In this document: one piece after another, positions 22,481-33,806 of the stretch
How positions within the stretch are numbered: position 1 is the stretch's first letter
Layout: every line of letters starts with the position of its first letter
Assembly: GCA_030180135.1 (NCBI GenBank)
Contig: CM058239.1
Span: 45,705,270 to 45,769,269, forward strand
Direction of reading: 5' to 3'
DNA length: 64,000 nt
Source: Orychophragmus violaceus
Taxonomy: Eukaryota; Streptophyta; Magnoliopsida; Brassicales; Brassicaceae
The notes under the pieces: generated by a model
What the model saw: only the letters and a program-made list of their open reading frames with translations
Database searches by the model: none
Told to the model about the DNA's origin: nothing
Made by a program: the position numbers and the translations under genes

Positions 22481-23118
22481 TGTTTGAAGTTTTGGTTGAT
22501 CCTGATTCAATTCTCATATTGATATCAACCTAAACATGCATTAGATCTAGGTGTTCTTATTTAGAAACATATGATCTCACCTTTTACCTGTTTGTTTGCA
22601 GCGGAATTGATGAACAGGTCAATGATCAGGGAGATACACCGAGAGATGGATCCTCCAAAGGCTCACACACGCAATCACCGGAAATTGGCTGCTAGACCAC
22701 AAGGAGGCTGGCGCAGAGAGAGAGGAGTAAAACGGCGCTAGGTGTTAGGGTTGGAAGGAAAAACAGACTCAAGTTTTATTCATAAAACTTGTCTAATTCC
22801 TTTTGGGCTTTATGGGCCCAAATACCAATCTGATTAAATTCCATTTAATCAGACCCATTAATTCCTCTCTCTTAGTACGACAAATGCCTAGCACTTTTGT
22901 CGTACTTCTGCTAAGCCGTTCCATCATTATTTCCTGCTAGCTTAAGCGTGTGACCCATATGGGATCATACAATAAAGGCAATAAGTCCAAGACTTACAGA
23001 TCATGAGCGGACTCTAGCAAGCCATCATGACCCCCAGCATTGTATGACTTATGTCTGATCACTGACATACTCTTACGTTATAGAGACAGTACAGAGATTG
23101 CTGGTCACAATTCCAACA
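22481..23118 (-). repeat. 3' LTR of copy B, type 1 (638 bp)
   Basis: Starts TGTTTGAAG, with a T in place of the usual G at base 5 of the terminus, and ends TTCCAACA. It lacks one A relative to copies A and C (AACATATG instead of AACATTATG). Confidence 0.88.
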
Positions 23119-23980
23119 ATCTCCCACTTGAACTGGAATCTCTGTATTCATAATCCCTTTCGTCTCAATATCTCGATTAGTCATAAGGCAAGATTAGTGT
23201 CATCCTTATAAAGCCTAATCTTGTTCATCGGACTCTGATTTGATACTGACAATACAAACGACTCGGGAAAGTCCGTTTGAGCATGGCCATGCGTTTTCCA
23301 GTATTCAAATCTCCGATTGGCCTAGAGATATTCACTCCATTTATATTGGAGGGACAAATCCCATCTTGTTCCATCACTGTAAACTACTCATTTCACAATG
23401 TACCCAAACAAGGTCCTTATAACTATCGCAGAACGATAGCGTTAGACAATGATCAAAGTGCATCAGTCCATGTGCAGTCACATGCATGCGAACTCAGGTC
23501 TAAGGACTATACTCTATAGTCGTAGTGAGAATCTCTTATGACACAGATATAAATATCCTGAAGAGTTCTCATAAGCGGGTCGCGTCCGGTCGTATGTTCC
23601 CAACATACACCTATGTACTAACTTTGATGCCGAGCATCTATGACACACTGAGACTTTGTCATAAGTCACGTACCAATCCAGTCTCACACGGTTGTTGGTG
23701 TTCCAATTTCAACAACCTTTGACCAGGGACGGGATGATATAAAACATCTATCAAATATAGGATCTCATGATCAAGCTAAATGACTTCGATGACTCAAGAT
23801 CAAGTCATTTACTTCGATGACCTATAAAATGGTTCATATCATTTTGGAACGATTATTTCATCACAGTTAAAATAATCTTGAAATAATAATTTCATTAAAC
23901 ATTTTTCAATGTTATTTCAAGAACATATCCAATAACTAAATAAAGCCCTTTAATAACTCCCACTGAAATTAAGACTACAT
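23119..23980 (-). other. 3' region of copy B
   Basis: Same as in copy A (10878-11739), with a few substitutions. PPT complement at its left end; hairpins retained; no sense ORF. Confidence 0.75.
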
Positions 23981-26529
23981 CTTAATTTCACTTATCCTAC
24001 AGCAACAGTCCGAGACTCGTGCTTAGGCCTAAGGAGTGGCTTCGTTAATAGATTAGCAACGTTCTCATTCGTTGAAACTTGCTGATCTACTTAACATCTC
24101 TGTCATTTATCTCACGGAATAGGTTATACCAATCCTCAAGGTGTTTGGACCTCTGATGTGCAGCTAGTCTCATCTATGCTGGAAATCACATCAAGTTCAG
24201 TGACGAACTCTTCTTTTCAAACAACCTCTTTCGCCACTTCCCAAGCTGCGAAATGTTCAGCTTAAGTCATGGAGTCAGCAACAGTGCCTTGCACCGCCAG
24301 ATAGACACAAGATATAACCGGACTGTGATCGGAAATCATCTTTGTCTATTGGAAACTTGCCTTTCAGACTCTGCTGACTTGTAGCACATCACTTTCTCCG
24401 TAAATCAAGAACTTATCCTTAGTATTCCTCAAATACTTTAGGACACACTTTAGGAAACTTGATTCTTTTCTGGATTTGACTGGTCTTTTACTTGTCTTGC
24501 TTAACATTAAAGCAACATCAAACAAGTACGTTTCATGGCATACATGATAGATCCAATTACCGAAGCATGTGGAATCCTATCCATGCATTTAAGCTCAGCA
24601 GTTATCGTAGGATACTGTATCTTGCTTAACGTAATGCCATGTGACATTTGCATAAAACCCTTCTTGGATTGCTGAAAAACGTGTAGGACCTTGTCAATTT
24701 AAGAATCCTGACATTGTCCTACCAGCTCTTTTGGATCTCTATCTTTAAATCCAAAAATCCAAGACTTTCGTGGCTATACCCATGTCATTCACAAAACCAA
24801 CTCCCAAGCCAGTCCTTTACTTACTGCAGCATTGGGACGTTATATCCGAGAATCAGTATGTCATCGACATACACTATGAGAAATGCAATATCGCTCCCAC
24901 TTATCTATTAGTAAACACACAGTTCCGCTTCGTTCCTGCTCAAGTCAAAACCTTGACTACTTCAACAGAACGAAGATTCCAACTCCGATATGTTTGCTTC
25001 CATCCATGAATGGATCGATGAAGCTAACTTACATAAAATGTAATTTTTTTTCGGAGTCCGGTCTCACTTTCGCTTCTTTGAATTTCGCAGATTCATCGCT
25101 TTCAATGATCATCAGATCATGCGAACTTTCAATGATTATCAGTTTCAACTAATTACGAGAAATCACTCTCGGATTAGTAACTGATTCATTCATATCTGCG
25201 AACTTCAGGCTCCACAGGTGTAGATTCTACAGAAATCTGTAAATCCTTCCGCTGCTCTCCCTCAATAGGTAAAGCAGCCTCCTGTATTTCTCGAATTTCT
25301 TCGAGTTGTACTTTTACTCCCACTGTTCTTCTTGGAAAGTAACTTCCCTTCTTAGAAAACAGAATGGTCGTAAAAATACTTTTTACTCCCACTGTTCTTC
25401 TTGGAAAGTAATTTCCTTTCTTAGAAAACAGAATGGTCGTAAAAGTACCGAGCCTTGGTTTCCCTTTGAAAACTTCGAGTTATGCTTTTACTCCCACTGT
25501 TCTTCTTGGAAAATAACTTCCCTTCTTAGAAAACAGATTGGACGTAAAAGTAACAAGCCTTAGTTTCTCTAGGACAACCAGCGAAGTAGCACAACTACAA
25601 ATACTCAGTAAAGACAAATTTGGATCGATTCCAATCCACATTAACGTGGTGTCTTTCAACCGATATTTGTGGAACTATTTCAGCATAAACTTAGATATTT
25701 TAGAGCGTTATTCTTAAATAATATCATGGAAGATTCGTGTGACTCATCTTTAATCATTTCTAATAAGATCTGATTCTTTCTCACAGAAACACCTTCAGGT
25801 TTTCAGGAGAAATGAGCTGTGAAACGATTTCACACTCATTAAGATGATCACACAATCAATGACTTAAGTATTCTCACTCGTGATTTAATCCAGAGTCTTA
25901 ATACTTTTGTCATTCAGATCCTATACTTCATTTTGGAACTCTTTCGACCATGTCAAAGAATTCCGACTTGTGTCTCATCAAATGAACACAGTCACACTCA
26001 CTGAAGTAATCAGTAGAGACAATGAAGTACAGGAAATTTTCTCTGGCATTACTGCTCATTGGGCCACATACATCAGTATGTTCTAGGTCCAATAAGCCTT
26101 TGGGCCTTTCTCTAGCTCGGCTAAGATAGGCCCTTTTCCTTTTGGTCCAGTAAACAGAATTCAATTCTCATAAGATATCTTATCAAATGAGCCCAACAGT
26201 CCATAACTATGGGATTTCTGAATCCGACTTACTCTATGTGACCAAGACTTTTATGCCAAGAAAAATCAGGTTTAATTCATTAGATTTAAACCAATTCGGT
26301 ATTTATGTTACATTTAGGCACTCTTTGGTTTAAAATATAAAACCCATTCCATGAATAGGGTGCTACAATTAATATTTCATTAAGATCAAAAGAACAAAAC
26401 TTGTCTTTTATCAAAATGAAAAACATTCAAATTCTTACAAGAAAATGAAAGACAATTCTGCTTAAAGCAGGTACATTGTAGCAATTACTTAATAGAACCA
26501 AGCCTGGAAGGCATCTATAAGTGAAAATC
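23981..26529 (-). pseudogene. Decayed pol of copy B
   Basis: Shares the stops and indels of copy A, so decay preceded duplication. The integrase scrap is at 25928-26164 and the linker triplication at about 25290-25550. Small differences from A, such as TCACGG versus TCATGG near 24115, confirm that it is a separate copy. Confidence 0.8.
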
Positions 26530-27549
26530 CTACGGCTGAGGCAGCGTCCATAGCTCCTTCCAGACATGTAGATCCACTTGTCCTTCCTTCAACGTTCTAC
26601 TGTTGCTTAGGCTCTGCATATTTTCACAAATATCAGTGCCACAACCAGTATTCAATACCTTTAAGGTAGAACTTGAAGTAATAACATGAATACCTGAGGA
26701 AGTAGTCGCATACATCAACTTCAACTCCTCATCATCTTCCATGAATTTAATGCAATCTCTCTTCCAATGCCCTGTCTCCTTACAGTAGCAGCACTTACCA
26801 ACGTAAGAGGTATCTGACTCGGGCTCAGAAGACACACGCTTGCCATGATTCAAAATCTGGACAACTTTGTCTTCACCCTTGTCAGCATTAGGTTTAGCAA
26901 ACCTACCCTTCTCATTCATGAGATTGTACAGGGTACTCTTCACGTTTGGCTCAACTGTCTTGAGCATATCATGCAGTTCAGTCAGCGTCTTCGTTAAGCC
27001 TTTCTTGATATAGTTCCTTCTGAACTTATCATAGCTTGACGGCAGTGACTGCAGAATGATCTCAGTTGCCAATTCTTGGCTAACTGGATAATCCAGTTTC
27101 CTCCTGTTATCAATGTAACCCATCATTTTACTGACATGAGGACTTACTGGATGATCATTTGGTAGCTTGCAGCTAGTGAGAGATTTAACCAACTGGTATC
27201 TCTCCACTCTTATCTGCTCCTGAAATTTCAATTTCAGGCTGCTGATCATCTCTATTGGCGACTCCATGTTCTCATATTGCTTCCGCAAGTCTGAGTCCAT
27301 GGTAGCCAATATCAGACCACGCACATCTACCGCATCATTATAATGCTTATTCCAAGCATCATATGCTGCATGAGAAGCATTGGACCCGATCCTCACGGGG
27401 AGAGCTCTCTCAAGAACATAGTCCTTTCTCTCCTGTCTGAGGACTAGCCTCAGGTTCCGCGACCAAGTCAAGAAATTTGATCCGTTCAGCTTGTCCATCT
27501 TAAGGACAGACCGGATCGAGAAAGTGTTTTGATTGTTTGTGCTAGTCAT
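26530..27549 (-). CDS. gag: Family 2 Gag of copy B (339 aa)
   Basis: Protein identical to the copy A Gag as read, including the Asp-to-Asn change in the vestigial protease motif and the CCHC knuckle CCYCKETGHWKRDC. Any transcript would start in the type 2 LTR at 29249-29864, which has lost its last 14 or so bases on the upstream side but keeps the hairpins and the donor. Confidence 0.9.
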   Translation of the reverse strand: MTSTNNQNTFSIRSVLKMDKLNGSNFLTWSRNLRLVLRQERKDYVLERALPVRIGSNASHAAYDAWNKHYNDAVDVRGLILATMDSDLRKQYENMESPIEMISSLKLKFQEQIRVERYQLVKSLTSCKLPNDHPVSPHVSKMMGYIDNRRKLDYPVSQELATEIILQSLPSSYDKFRRNYIKKGLTKTLTELHDMLKTVEPNVKSTLYNLMNEKGRFAKPNADKGEDKVVQILNHGKRVSSEPESDTSYVGKCCYCKETGHWKRDCIKFMEDDEELKLMYATTSSGIHVITSSSTLKVLNTGCGTDICENMQSLSNSRTLKEGQVDLHVWKELWTLPQP

Positions 27550-29235
27550 AACTGAAAATTAAGATAAAAGGATTTTTAGTTAATATGTTCAATATGATTA
27601 ATCTCGTATTAAATTTAATATGATTAATCACGCATTATATTCAATAACATAAGTTACCCTCAATAGAATATAATGATTCCAAGATCCACATATAACTAAG
27701 ATTAAAGTGGGCCACTGGCCGTCACCAAACCTTAGCTTATATCGGTAAGCCCTATATCGGCTAATTATATCCGTGATATAACTCTTGGTTGTGAATCTGG
27801 GCCCGAGGCCCAATTCACTCTGATGTCTCAAGGCCCGGGACTCCCGATGGCCTAGTCAAGAAAACCGGACTATACAGTCATGTAATCATTAATGTCTGGG
27901 ACTCCCAATGACATTTATGAATCACAAACCGTCTTACCCACGCAAAAGCAGACACCCTCACACTGTAAGGCCATGAATGCAATTGAATGGGCTTCGACAG
28001 CTGACATAGCCTGGACAAGACATCCAACGCTTGATATTATTTGAGGTTCGTAGGTTTATTTAAAAATCATTCCCAAAATAGAAGATTACTATTTCGGGAA
28101 ACTTTCCATTTTTGGAAACCTACTATTTTTGGAAACTTTCTAAAATTGGAAACTTTCTGAAAACGGAAACTTTCTAACTTTAGAAATTTCTTAAAATCCA
28201 AAACCCGCAAATTCAGAAACTTCTATTTTAAGAAACTTTCTAATTTCAAAATTTCGGAAACTTTAATTTAAAACCGACTTTATAATTTTATAAAATAGAT
28301 TTTTTAAATTAATCTGAAGAAAGACTCAAATAACTGGCCCAATTGTTTTAACTTCTTGGCCCGAGGCCCAAGAATTGGTCCATGTCCAAGACATGACCCA
28401 ATTGTCCAATTAATTGACATAACCGGTCTGGTTCATTAAAACTGGTCTAACCAAGTTTTAATTACTACGATGACCACAATTGTCAACCGGTTATTTACTA
28501 AACCGGAATTTCTCAATTTATTTGGTCCAACCAAATCAAATTAGAAATTCCTGGTTTAGGCACTAAATCCAATATTTCTTTCGACATTGGATTTCTTATC
28601 CCGGTTTAACCAGATTTAATAAAATTATTAAAATCTGTTTATTAAACCAGAACGAATCAATTTTAATTAAAATTTTGAACCGAGCCTTGAACCGAACCGA
28701 ATTGGTCACGAACCAAACCGAGTTGGTCGTGACCTAGCTTCCTTCCCAAGAAGCTATCGTCCAGCCGCTCAGCCGCGAGCCAACCGATCCGAGATCGAGG
28801 CGATGCAGCTACGGTCGGGACGCTCCATCGGGACGGTACAGGGACGGCTCACCGGACGGACGCACGCGACCGTATGGACGCTCGGCTGGGACGCGATCGG
28901 GACGAATGATCGGTCGTGACGCGACGATCGATCGCGATCGTATGAACCGATCCGATCCGACCATCGTGTGTCCGACCCGCGATCCCTCCGTCCGACCGGC
29001 CATCTTCGCCCGCCCGGTCTCTCGGCCGTGATCACTAACCGGCCAAGCCGGTCGATCACCCTTGGCCAATCAACAAAACCCGAGTCATATAGCTCGGTTT
29101 TGTGATTCAAGTGTTTGTTCAGGATTTAATTCAGTTTCTTATGTGTTTTTCTTATCAGTAATGGATTCAAAACACATCTAAACAGATTAAACAACCTAAA
29201 CAATGAATCTAAACAAGAAATCCTAAGAACCAATG
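27550..29235 (-). other. 5' leader of copy B
   Basis: GC-rich block about 28740-29050, repeat tract 28080-28260, 67-codon ORF 27628-27831, and acceptor-like CAG just before gag. It differs from copy A by single bases, for example GGGACGAATGATC against GGGACGAGTGATC, and agrees with copy C there. Confidence 0.8.
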
Positions 29236-29247
29236 GCTCTGATACCA
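29236..29247 (-). other. Primer binding site of copy B
   Basis: Complement of TGGTATCAGAGC, one base inside the LTR. Confidence 0.95.
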
Positions 29248-29248
29248 C

Positions 29249-29864
29249 TGTTGGAAGTTTTGGTTGATCCTGATTCAATTCTCATATTGATATCAACCTA
29301 AACATGCATTAGATCTAGGTGTTCTTATTTAGAAACATATGATCTCACCTTTTACCTGTTTGTTTGCAGCGGAATTGATGAACAGGTCAATGATCAGGGA
29401 GATACACCGAGAGATGGATCCTCCAAAGGCTCACACACGCAATCACAGGAAACTGGTTGCTAGACCGAGCTGAGATGGGGCGCAGAGAGAGGAGAGAAAT
29501 CGTGGCTGGGAGGCTTAGGGTTAGGGAGAAGAGACTTGGCTTTTAGACATTAAAAGCCTTCTCTTTCCCTTTTGGGCTTTTGGGCCCAATCTGATTAAAT
29601 CACATTTAATCAGACCCATTATTCATTCTCTCTTAGTACGACAAATGCCTAGCACTTTTGTCGTACTTCTGCTATGCCTTTCAACATTATTTCCTGCTAG
29701 CTTAAGCGTGTGACCCATATGGGATCATACAATAAAGGCAATAAGTCCAAGACTTATAGATCATGAGCGGACTCTAGCAAGCCATCATGACCCCCAGCAT
29801 TGTATGACTTATGTCTGATCACTGACATACTCTTACGTTATAGAGACAGTACAGAGATTGCTGG
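29249..29864 (-). repeat. 5' LTR of copy B, type 2, truncated
   Basis: TGTTGGAAGTTTTGG to GAGATTGCTGG. The last 14 or so bases (through TTCCAACA) are replaced by the filler at 29865-29906. Confidence 0.88.
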
Positions 29865-29906
29865 AAACTTGTGTCAGCAATAGGATCTGATCACTGATAT
29901 ACTCCT
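29865..29906. other. Templated filler at an inversion junction
   Basis: Forty-two bases joining a minus LTR to a plus pol fragment. They include TCAGCAATAGGATCTG (29874-29889), a copy of pol bases 29952-29967 just downstream, and a 24-base stretch (TCTGATCACTGATATACTCC and onward) that matches the LTR sequence near 29816-29839 with two mismatches. Confidence 0.75.
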
Positions 29907-30620
29907 ACGTCGGCTGCTGAGCTTGAGCGCATGAAGAATATTCCTTATGCATCAGCAATAGGATCTGTCATGTATGCCATGATCTGTACTCGTCCTGATG
30001 TTGCTTATGCATTGAGCATGACGAGTAGATACCAGTCAAATCCAGGTGAAAACCATTGGATTGCCGTAAAGAACATCTTGAAGTATCTAAGACATACAAA
30101 GGATAAGTTCTTAGTGTACGGTGGAAGTGACGTGCTTGAAGTCAGTGGATTCACGGACGCAAGTTTCCAGACAGACACTGATGATTTCCGGTCACAGTCC
30201 GGTTATGTCTTTTGTCTGAATGGCGGTGCAGTAAGTTGGAGAAGCTCCAAGCAGGACACCGTTGCTGATTCCACTACGGAAGCTGAATATATCGCCGCCT
30301 CAGAAGCAGCGAAGGAAGCTGTTTGGATACGAAAGTTCATTATGGAACTAGGTGTGATACCAGATGCGGCTGAGCCTCTGGCACTGTTTTGTGACAACAA
30401 TGGTGCTATAGCTCAGGCAAAGGAACCAAGATCACACCAGAAATCCAAGCATGTTCAAAGAAGATATCACTTGATACGTGACATCATTAATAGAAAGGAA
30501 GTCAAGATCAGCCGAGTTCCGACAGATGATAATGTCGCTGATCCGTTGACAAAGCCACTCCCAAGGCCTAAGCTCGAGTTCCTGACTGAAGCTGTAGGCA
30601 TTAGAAACATTGAAATGTAA
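29907..30620 (+). pseudogene. Family 1 RNase H fragment
   Basis: Starts inside the RT/RNase H connection (PTSAAELERMKN; first Met at 29931) and runs to the NIEM stop. RNase H is complete as far as motifs show: D76 in TDASFQTD and E117 in STTEAEYIAAS, counted from 29931. One difference from other copies is VLEVSG instead of VLKVSG. Its spelling (GCTTGAGCGCATG) follows the 46.3-kb copy. It is a dead 5'-truncated fragment, but it supplies the 3' end whose LTR is shared with copy C. Confidence 0.88.
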
Positions 30621-31477
30621 TCTAAATTTGAGTGGGAGTTTTGTGAGCTTTATTTTAGTTATTTGATATGTTCTTGTAAAACATTATTATTTATGTTTTA
30701 ATGAAATTATTATTTCAAGATTATTTTAACTGTGATGAAATAATCGTTCCAAAATGATATGAACCATTTTATAGGTCATCGAAGTAAATGATTTGATCTT
30801 GAGTCATCGAAGTCATTTAGCTTGATCATGAGATCCTATATTTGATAAATGTTTTATATCATCATGTCCCTAGTCGAAGGTTGTTGAAACTGGAACACCA
30901 ACAACCGTGTGAGACTGGATTGGTACGTGACTTATGACAAAGTCTCAGTGTGTCATAGATGCTCGGCATCAAAGTCAGTACATAGGTGTATGTTGGGAAC
31001 ATACGACCGGACAAGACCCGCTAATAAGAACTCTTCAGGATATTTATATCTGTGTCATAAGAGATTCTTACTACGACTATAGAGTATAGTCCTTAGACCT
31101 GAGTTCGCATGCATGTGACTGCATATGGACTGATGCACTTTGATCATTGTCTAACGCTATCGTTCTGCGATAGCTATAAGGACCTTGTTTGGGTACATCA
31201 TGAAATGAGTAGTTTACAGTGATGGAACAAGATGGGATTTGTCCCTCCAATATAAATGGAGTGAATATCTCTAGGCCAATCGGAGATTTGAATACTGGAA
31301 AACGCATGGCCATGCTCAAACGGACTTTCCCGAGTCGTTTGTATTGTCAGTATCAAATCAGAGTCCGATGAACAAGATTAGGCTTTATAAGGATGACACT
31401 AATCTTGCCTTATGACTAATCGAGATATTGAGACGAAAGGGATTATGAATACAGAGATTCCAGTTCAAGTGGGAGAT
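30621..31477 (+). other. Family 1 3' region before the shared LTR
   Basis: Hairpin series present; the covarying stem is in its G:C form, GCTATCG-TTCTG-CGATAGC at 31156-31174. It ends at the PPT CAAGTGGGAGA. No sense ORF. Confidence 0.75.
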
Positions 31478-32107
31478 TGTTGGAATTGTGTCCAGCAATC
31501 TCTGTACTGTCTCTATAACGTAAGAGTATGTCAGTGATCAGACATAAGTCATACAATGCTGGGGGTCATGATGGCTTGCTAGAGTCCGCTCATGATCTAT
31601 AAGTCTTGGACTTATTGCCTTTATTGTATGATCCCATATGGGTCACACGCTTAAGCTAGCAGGAAATAATGTTGAAAGGCATAGCAGAAGTACGACAAAA
31701 GTGCTAGGCATTTGTCGTACTAAGAGAGAATGAATAATGGGTCTGATTAAATGTGATTTAATCAGATTGGGCCCAAAAGCCCAAAAGGGAAAGAGAAGGC
31801 TTTTAATGTCTAAAAGCCAAGTCTCTTCTCCCTAACCCTAAGCCTCCCAGCCACGATTTCTCTCCTCTCTCTGCGCCCCATCTCAGCTCGGTCTAGCAAC
31901 CAGTTTCCTGTGATTGCGTGTGTGAGCCTTTGGAGGATCCATCTCTCGGTGTATCTCCCTGATCATTGACCTGTTCATCAATTCCGCTGCAAACAAACAG
32001 GTAAAAGGTGAGATCATATGTTTCTAAATAAGAACACCTAGATCTAATGCATGTTTAGGTTGATATCAATATGAGAATTGAATCAGGATCAACCAAAACT
32101 TCCAACA
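31478..32107 (+). repeat. Shared LTR, type 2 (630 bp)
   Basis: TGTTGGAATTGTGTCC to TTCCAACA. Hairpins seen: 31599-31615 (ATAAGTC-TTG-GACTTAT), 31633-31642 (CCCATATGGG), 31689-31721 (11-bp stem, loop AGTGCTAGGCA), 31742-31766 (TCTGATTAAAT-GTG-ATTTAATCAGA) and 31798-31818 (GGCTTTTA-ATGTC-TAAAAGCC). Predicted splice donor at 32001. Confidence 0.92.
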
Positions 32108-33804
32108 GTGGTATCAGAGCCATTGGTTCTTAGGATTTCTTGTTTAGATTCATTGTTTAGGTTGTTTAATCTGTTTAGATGTGTTTTGAATCCATTACTG
32201 ATAAGAAAAACACATAAGAAACTGAATTAAATCCTGAACAAACACTTGAATCACAAAACCGAGCTATATGACTCGGGTTTTGTTGATTGGCCAAGGGTGA
32301 TCGACCGGCTTGGCCGGTTAGTGATCACGGCCGAGAGACCGGGCGGGCGAAGATGGCCGGTCGGACGGAGGGATCGCGGGTCGGACACACGATGGTCGGA
32401 TCGGATCGGTTCATACGATCGCGATCGATCGTCGCGTCACGACCGATCATTCGTCCCGATCGCGTCCCAGCCGAGCGTCCATACGGTCGCGTGCGTCCGT
32501 CCGGTGAGCCGTCCCTGTACCGTCCCGATGGAGCGTCCCGACCGTAGCTGCATCGCCTCGATCTCGGATCGGTTGGCTCGCGGCTGAGCGGCTGGACGAT
32601 AGCTTCTTGGGAAGGAAGCTAGGTCACGACCAACTCGGTTTGGTTCGTGACCAATTCGGTTCGGTTCAAGGCTCGGTTCAAAATTTTAATTAAAATTGAT
32701 TCGTTCTGGTTTAATAAACAGATTTTAATAATTTTATTAAATCTGGTTAAACCGGGATAAGAAATCCAATGTCGAAAGAAATATTGGATTTAGTGCCTAA
32801 ACCAGGAATTTCTAATTTGATTTGGTTGGACCAAATAAATTGAGAAATTCCGGTTTAGTAAATAACCGGTTGACAATTGTGGTCATCGTAGTAATTAAAA
32901 CTTGGTTAGACCAGTTTTAATGAACCAGACCGGTTATGTCAATTAATTGGACAATTGGGTCATGTCTTGGACATGGACCAATTCTTGGGCCTCGGGCCAA
33001 GAAGTTAAAACAATTGGGCCAGTTATTTGAGTCTTTCTTCAGATTAATTTAAAAAATCTATTTTATAAAATTATAAAGTCGGTTTTAAATTAAAGTTTCC
33101 GAAATTTTGAAATTAGAAAGTTTCTTAAAATAGAAGTTTCTGAATTTGCGGGTTTTGGATTTTAAGAAATTTCTAAAGTTAGAAAGTTTCCGTTTTCAGA
33201 AAGTTTCCAATTTTAGAAAGTTTCCAAAAATAGTAGGTTTCCAAAAATGGAAAGTTTCCCGAAATAGTAATCTTCTATTTTGGGAATGATTTTTAAATAA
33301 ACCTACGAACCTCAAATAATATCAAGCGTTGGATGTCTTGTCCAGGCTATGTCAGCTGTCGAAGCCCATTCAATTGCATTCATGGCCTTACAGTGTGAGG
33401 GTGTCTGCTTTTGCGTGGGTAAGACGGTTTGTGATTCATAAATGTCATTGGGAGTCCCAGACATTAATGATTACATGACTGTATAGTCCGGTTTTCTTGA
33501 CTAGGCCATCGGGAGTCCCGGGCCTTGAGACATCAGAGTGAATTGGGCCTCGGGCCCAGATTCACAACCAAGAGTTATATCACGGATATAATTAGCCGAT
33601 ATAGGGCTTACCGATATAAGCTAAGGTTTGGTGACGGCCAGTGGCCCACTTTAATCTTAGTTATATGTGGATCTTGGAATCATTATATTCTATTGAGGGT
33701 AACTTATGTTATTGAATATAATGCGTGATTAATCATATTAAATTTAATACGAGATTAATCATATTGAACATATTAACTAAAAATCCTTTTATCTTAATTT
33801 TCAG
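32001..33804 (+). other. Predicted 5' leader intron of copy C
   Basis: Donor AAACAG/GTAAAAG near the end of the LTR. Acceptor: T-rich tract and TTTTCAG, two bases before the gag ATG, with branch-like TTAACTAAA about 27 bases upstream. Splicing would remove the whole PBS-bearing leader from gag mRNA while unspliced RNA serves as genome. Predicted from sequence only. Confidence 0.5.
32109..32120 (+). other. Primer binding site of copy C
   Basis: TGGTATCAGAGC, one base after the LTR. Confidence 0.95.
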
Positions 33805-33806
33805 TT
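32121..33806 (+). other. 5' leader of copy C
   Basis: GC-rich CpG-dense block about 32300-32620, AACCGG-rich stretch, repeat tract 33085-33295, 67-codon ORF 33525-33728, and acceptor at 33802-33804. The GC-rich ORFs at 32246-32587 are composition artefacts with Arg/Asp-rich readings. Confidence 0.8.

Larger units (their letters stand above)
22481..29864 (-). mobile_element. Family 2 element copy B, mixed LTRs
   Basis: Same internal sequence as copy A, with constant offset 12241, but its LTRs do not match each other: the left (3') LTR is type 1 and the right (5') LTR is type 2 and truncated. It forms one arm of a 7.4-kb inverted repeat with 31492-38876 (x and 61356-x). The LTR mismatch shows that it is not a simple insertion. 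It arose by recombination or template switching between families. Confidence 0.85.
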
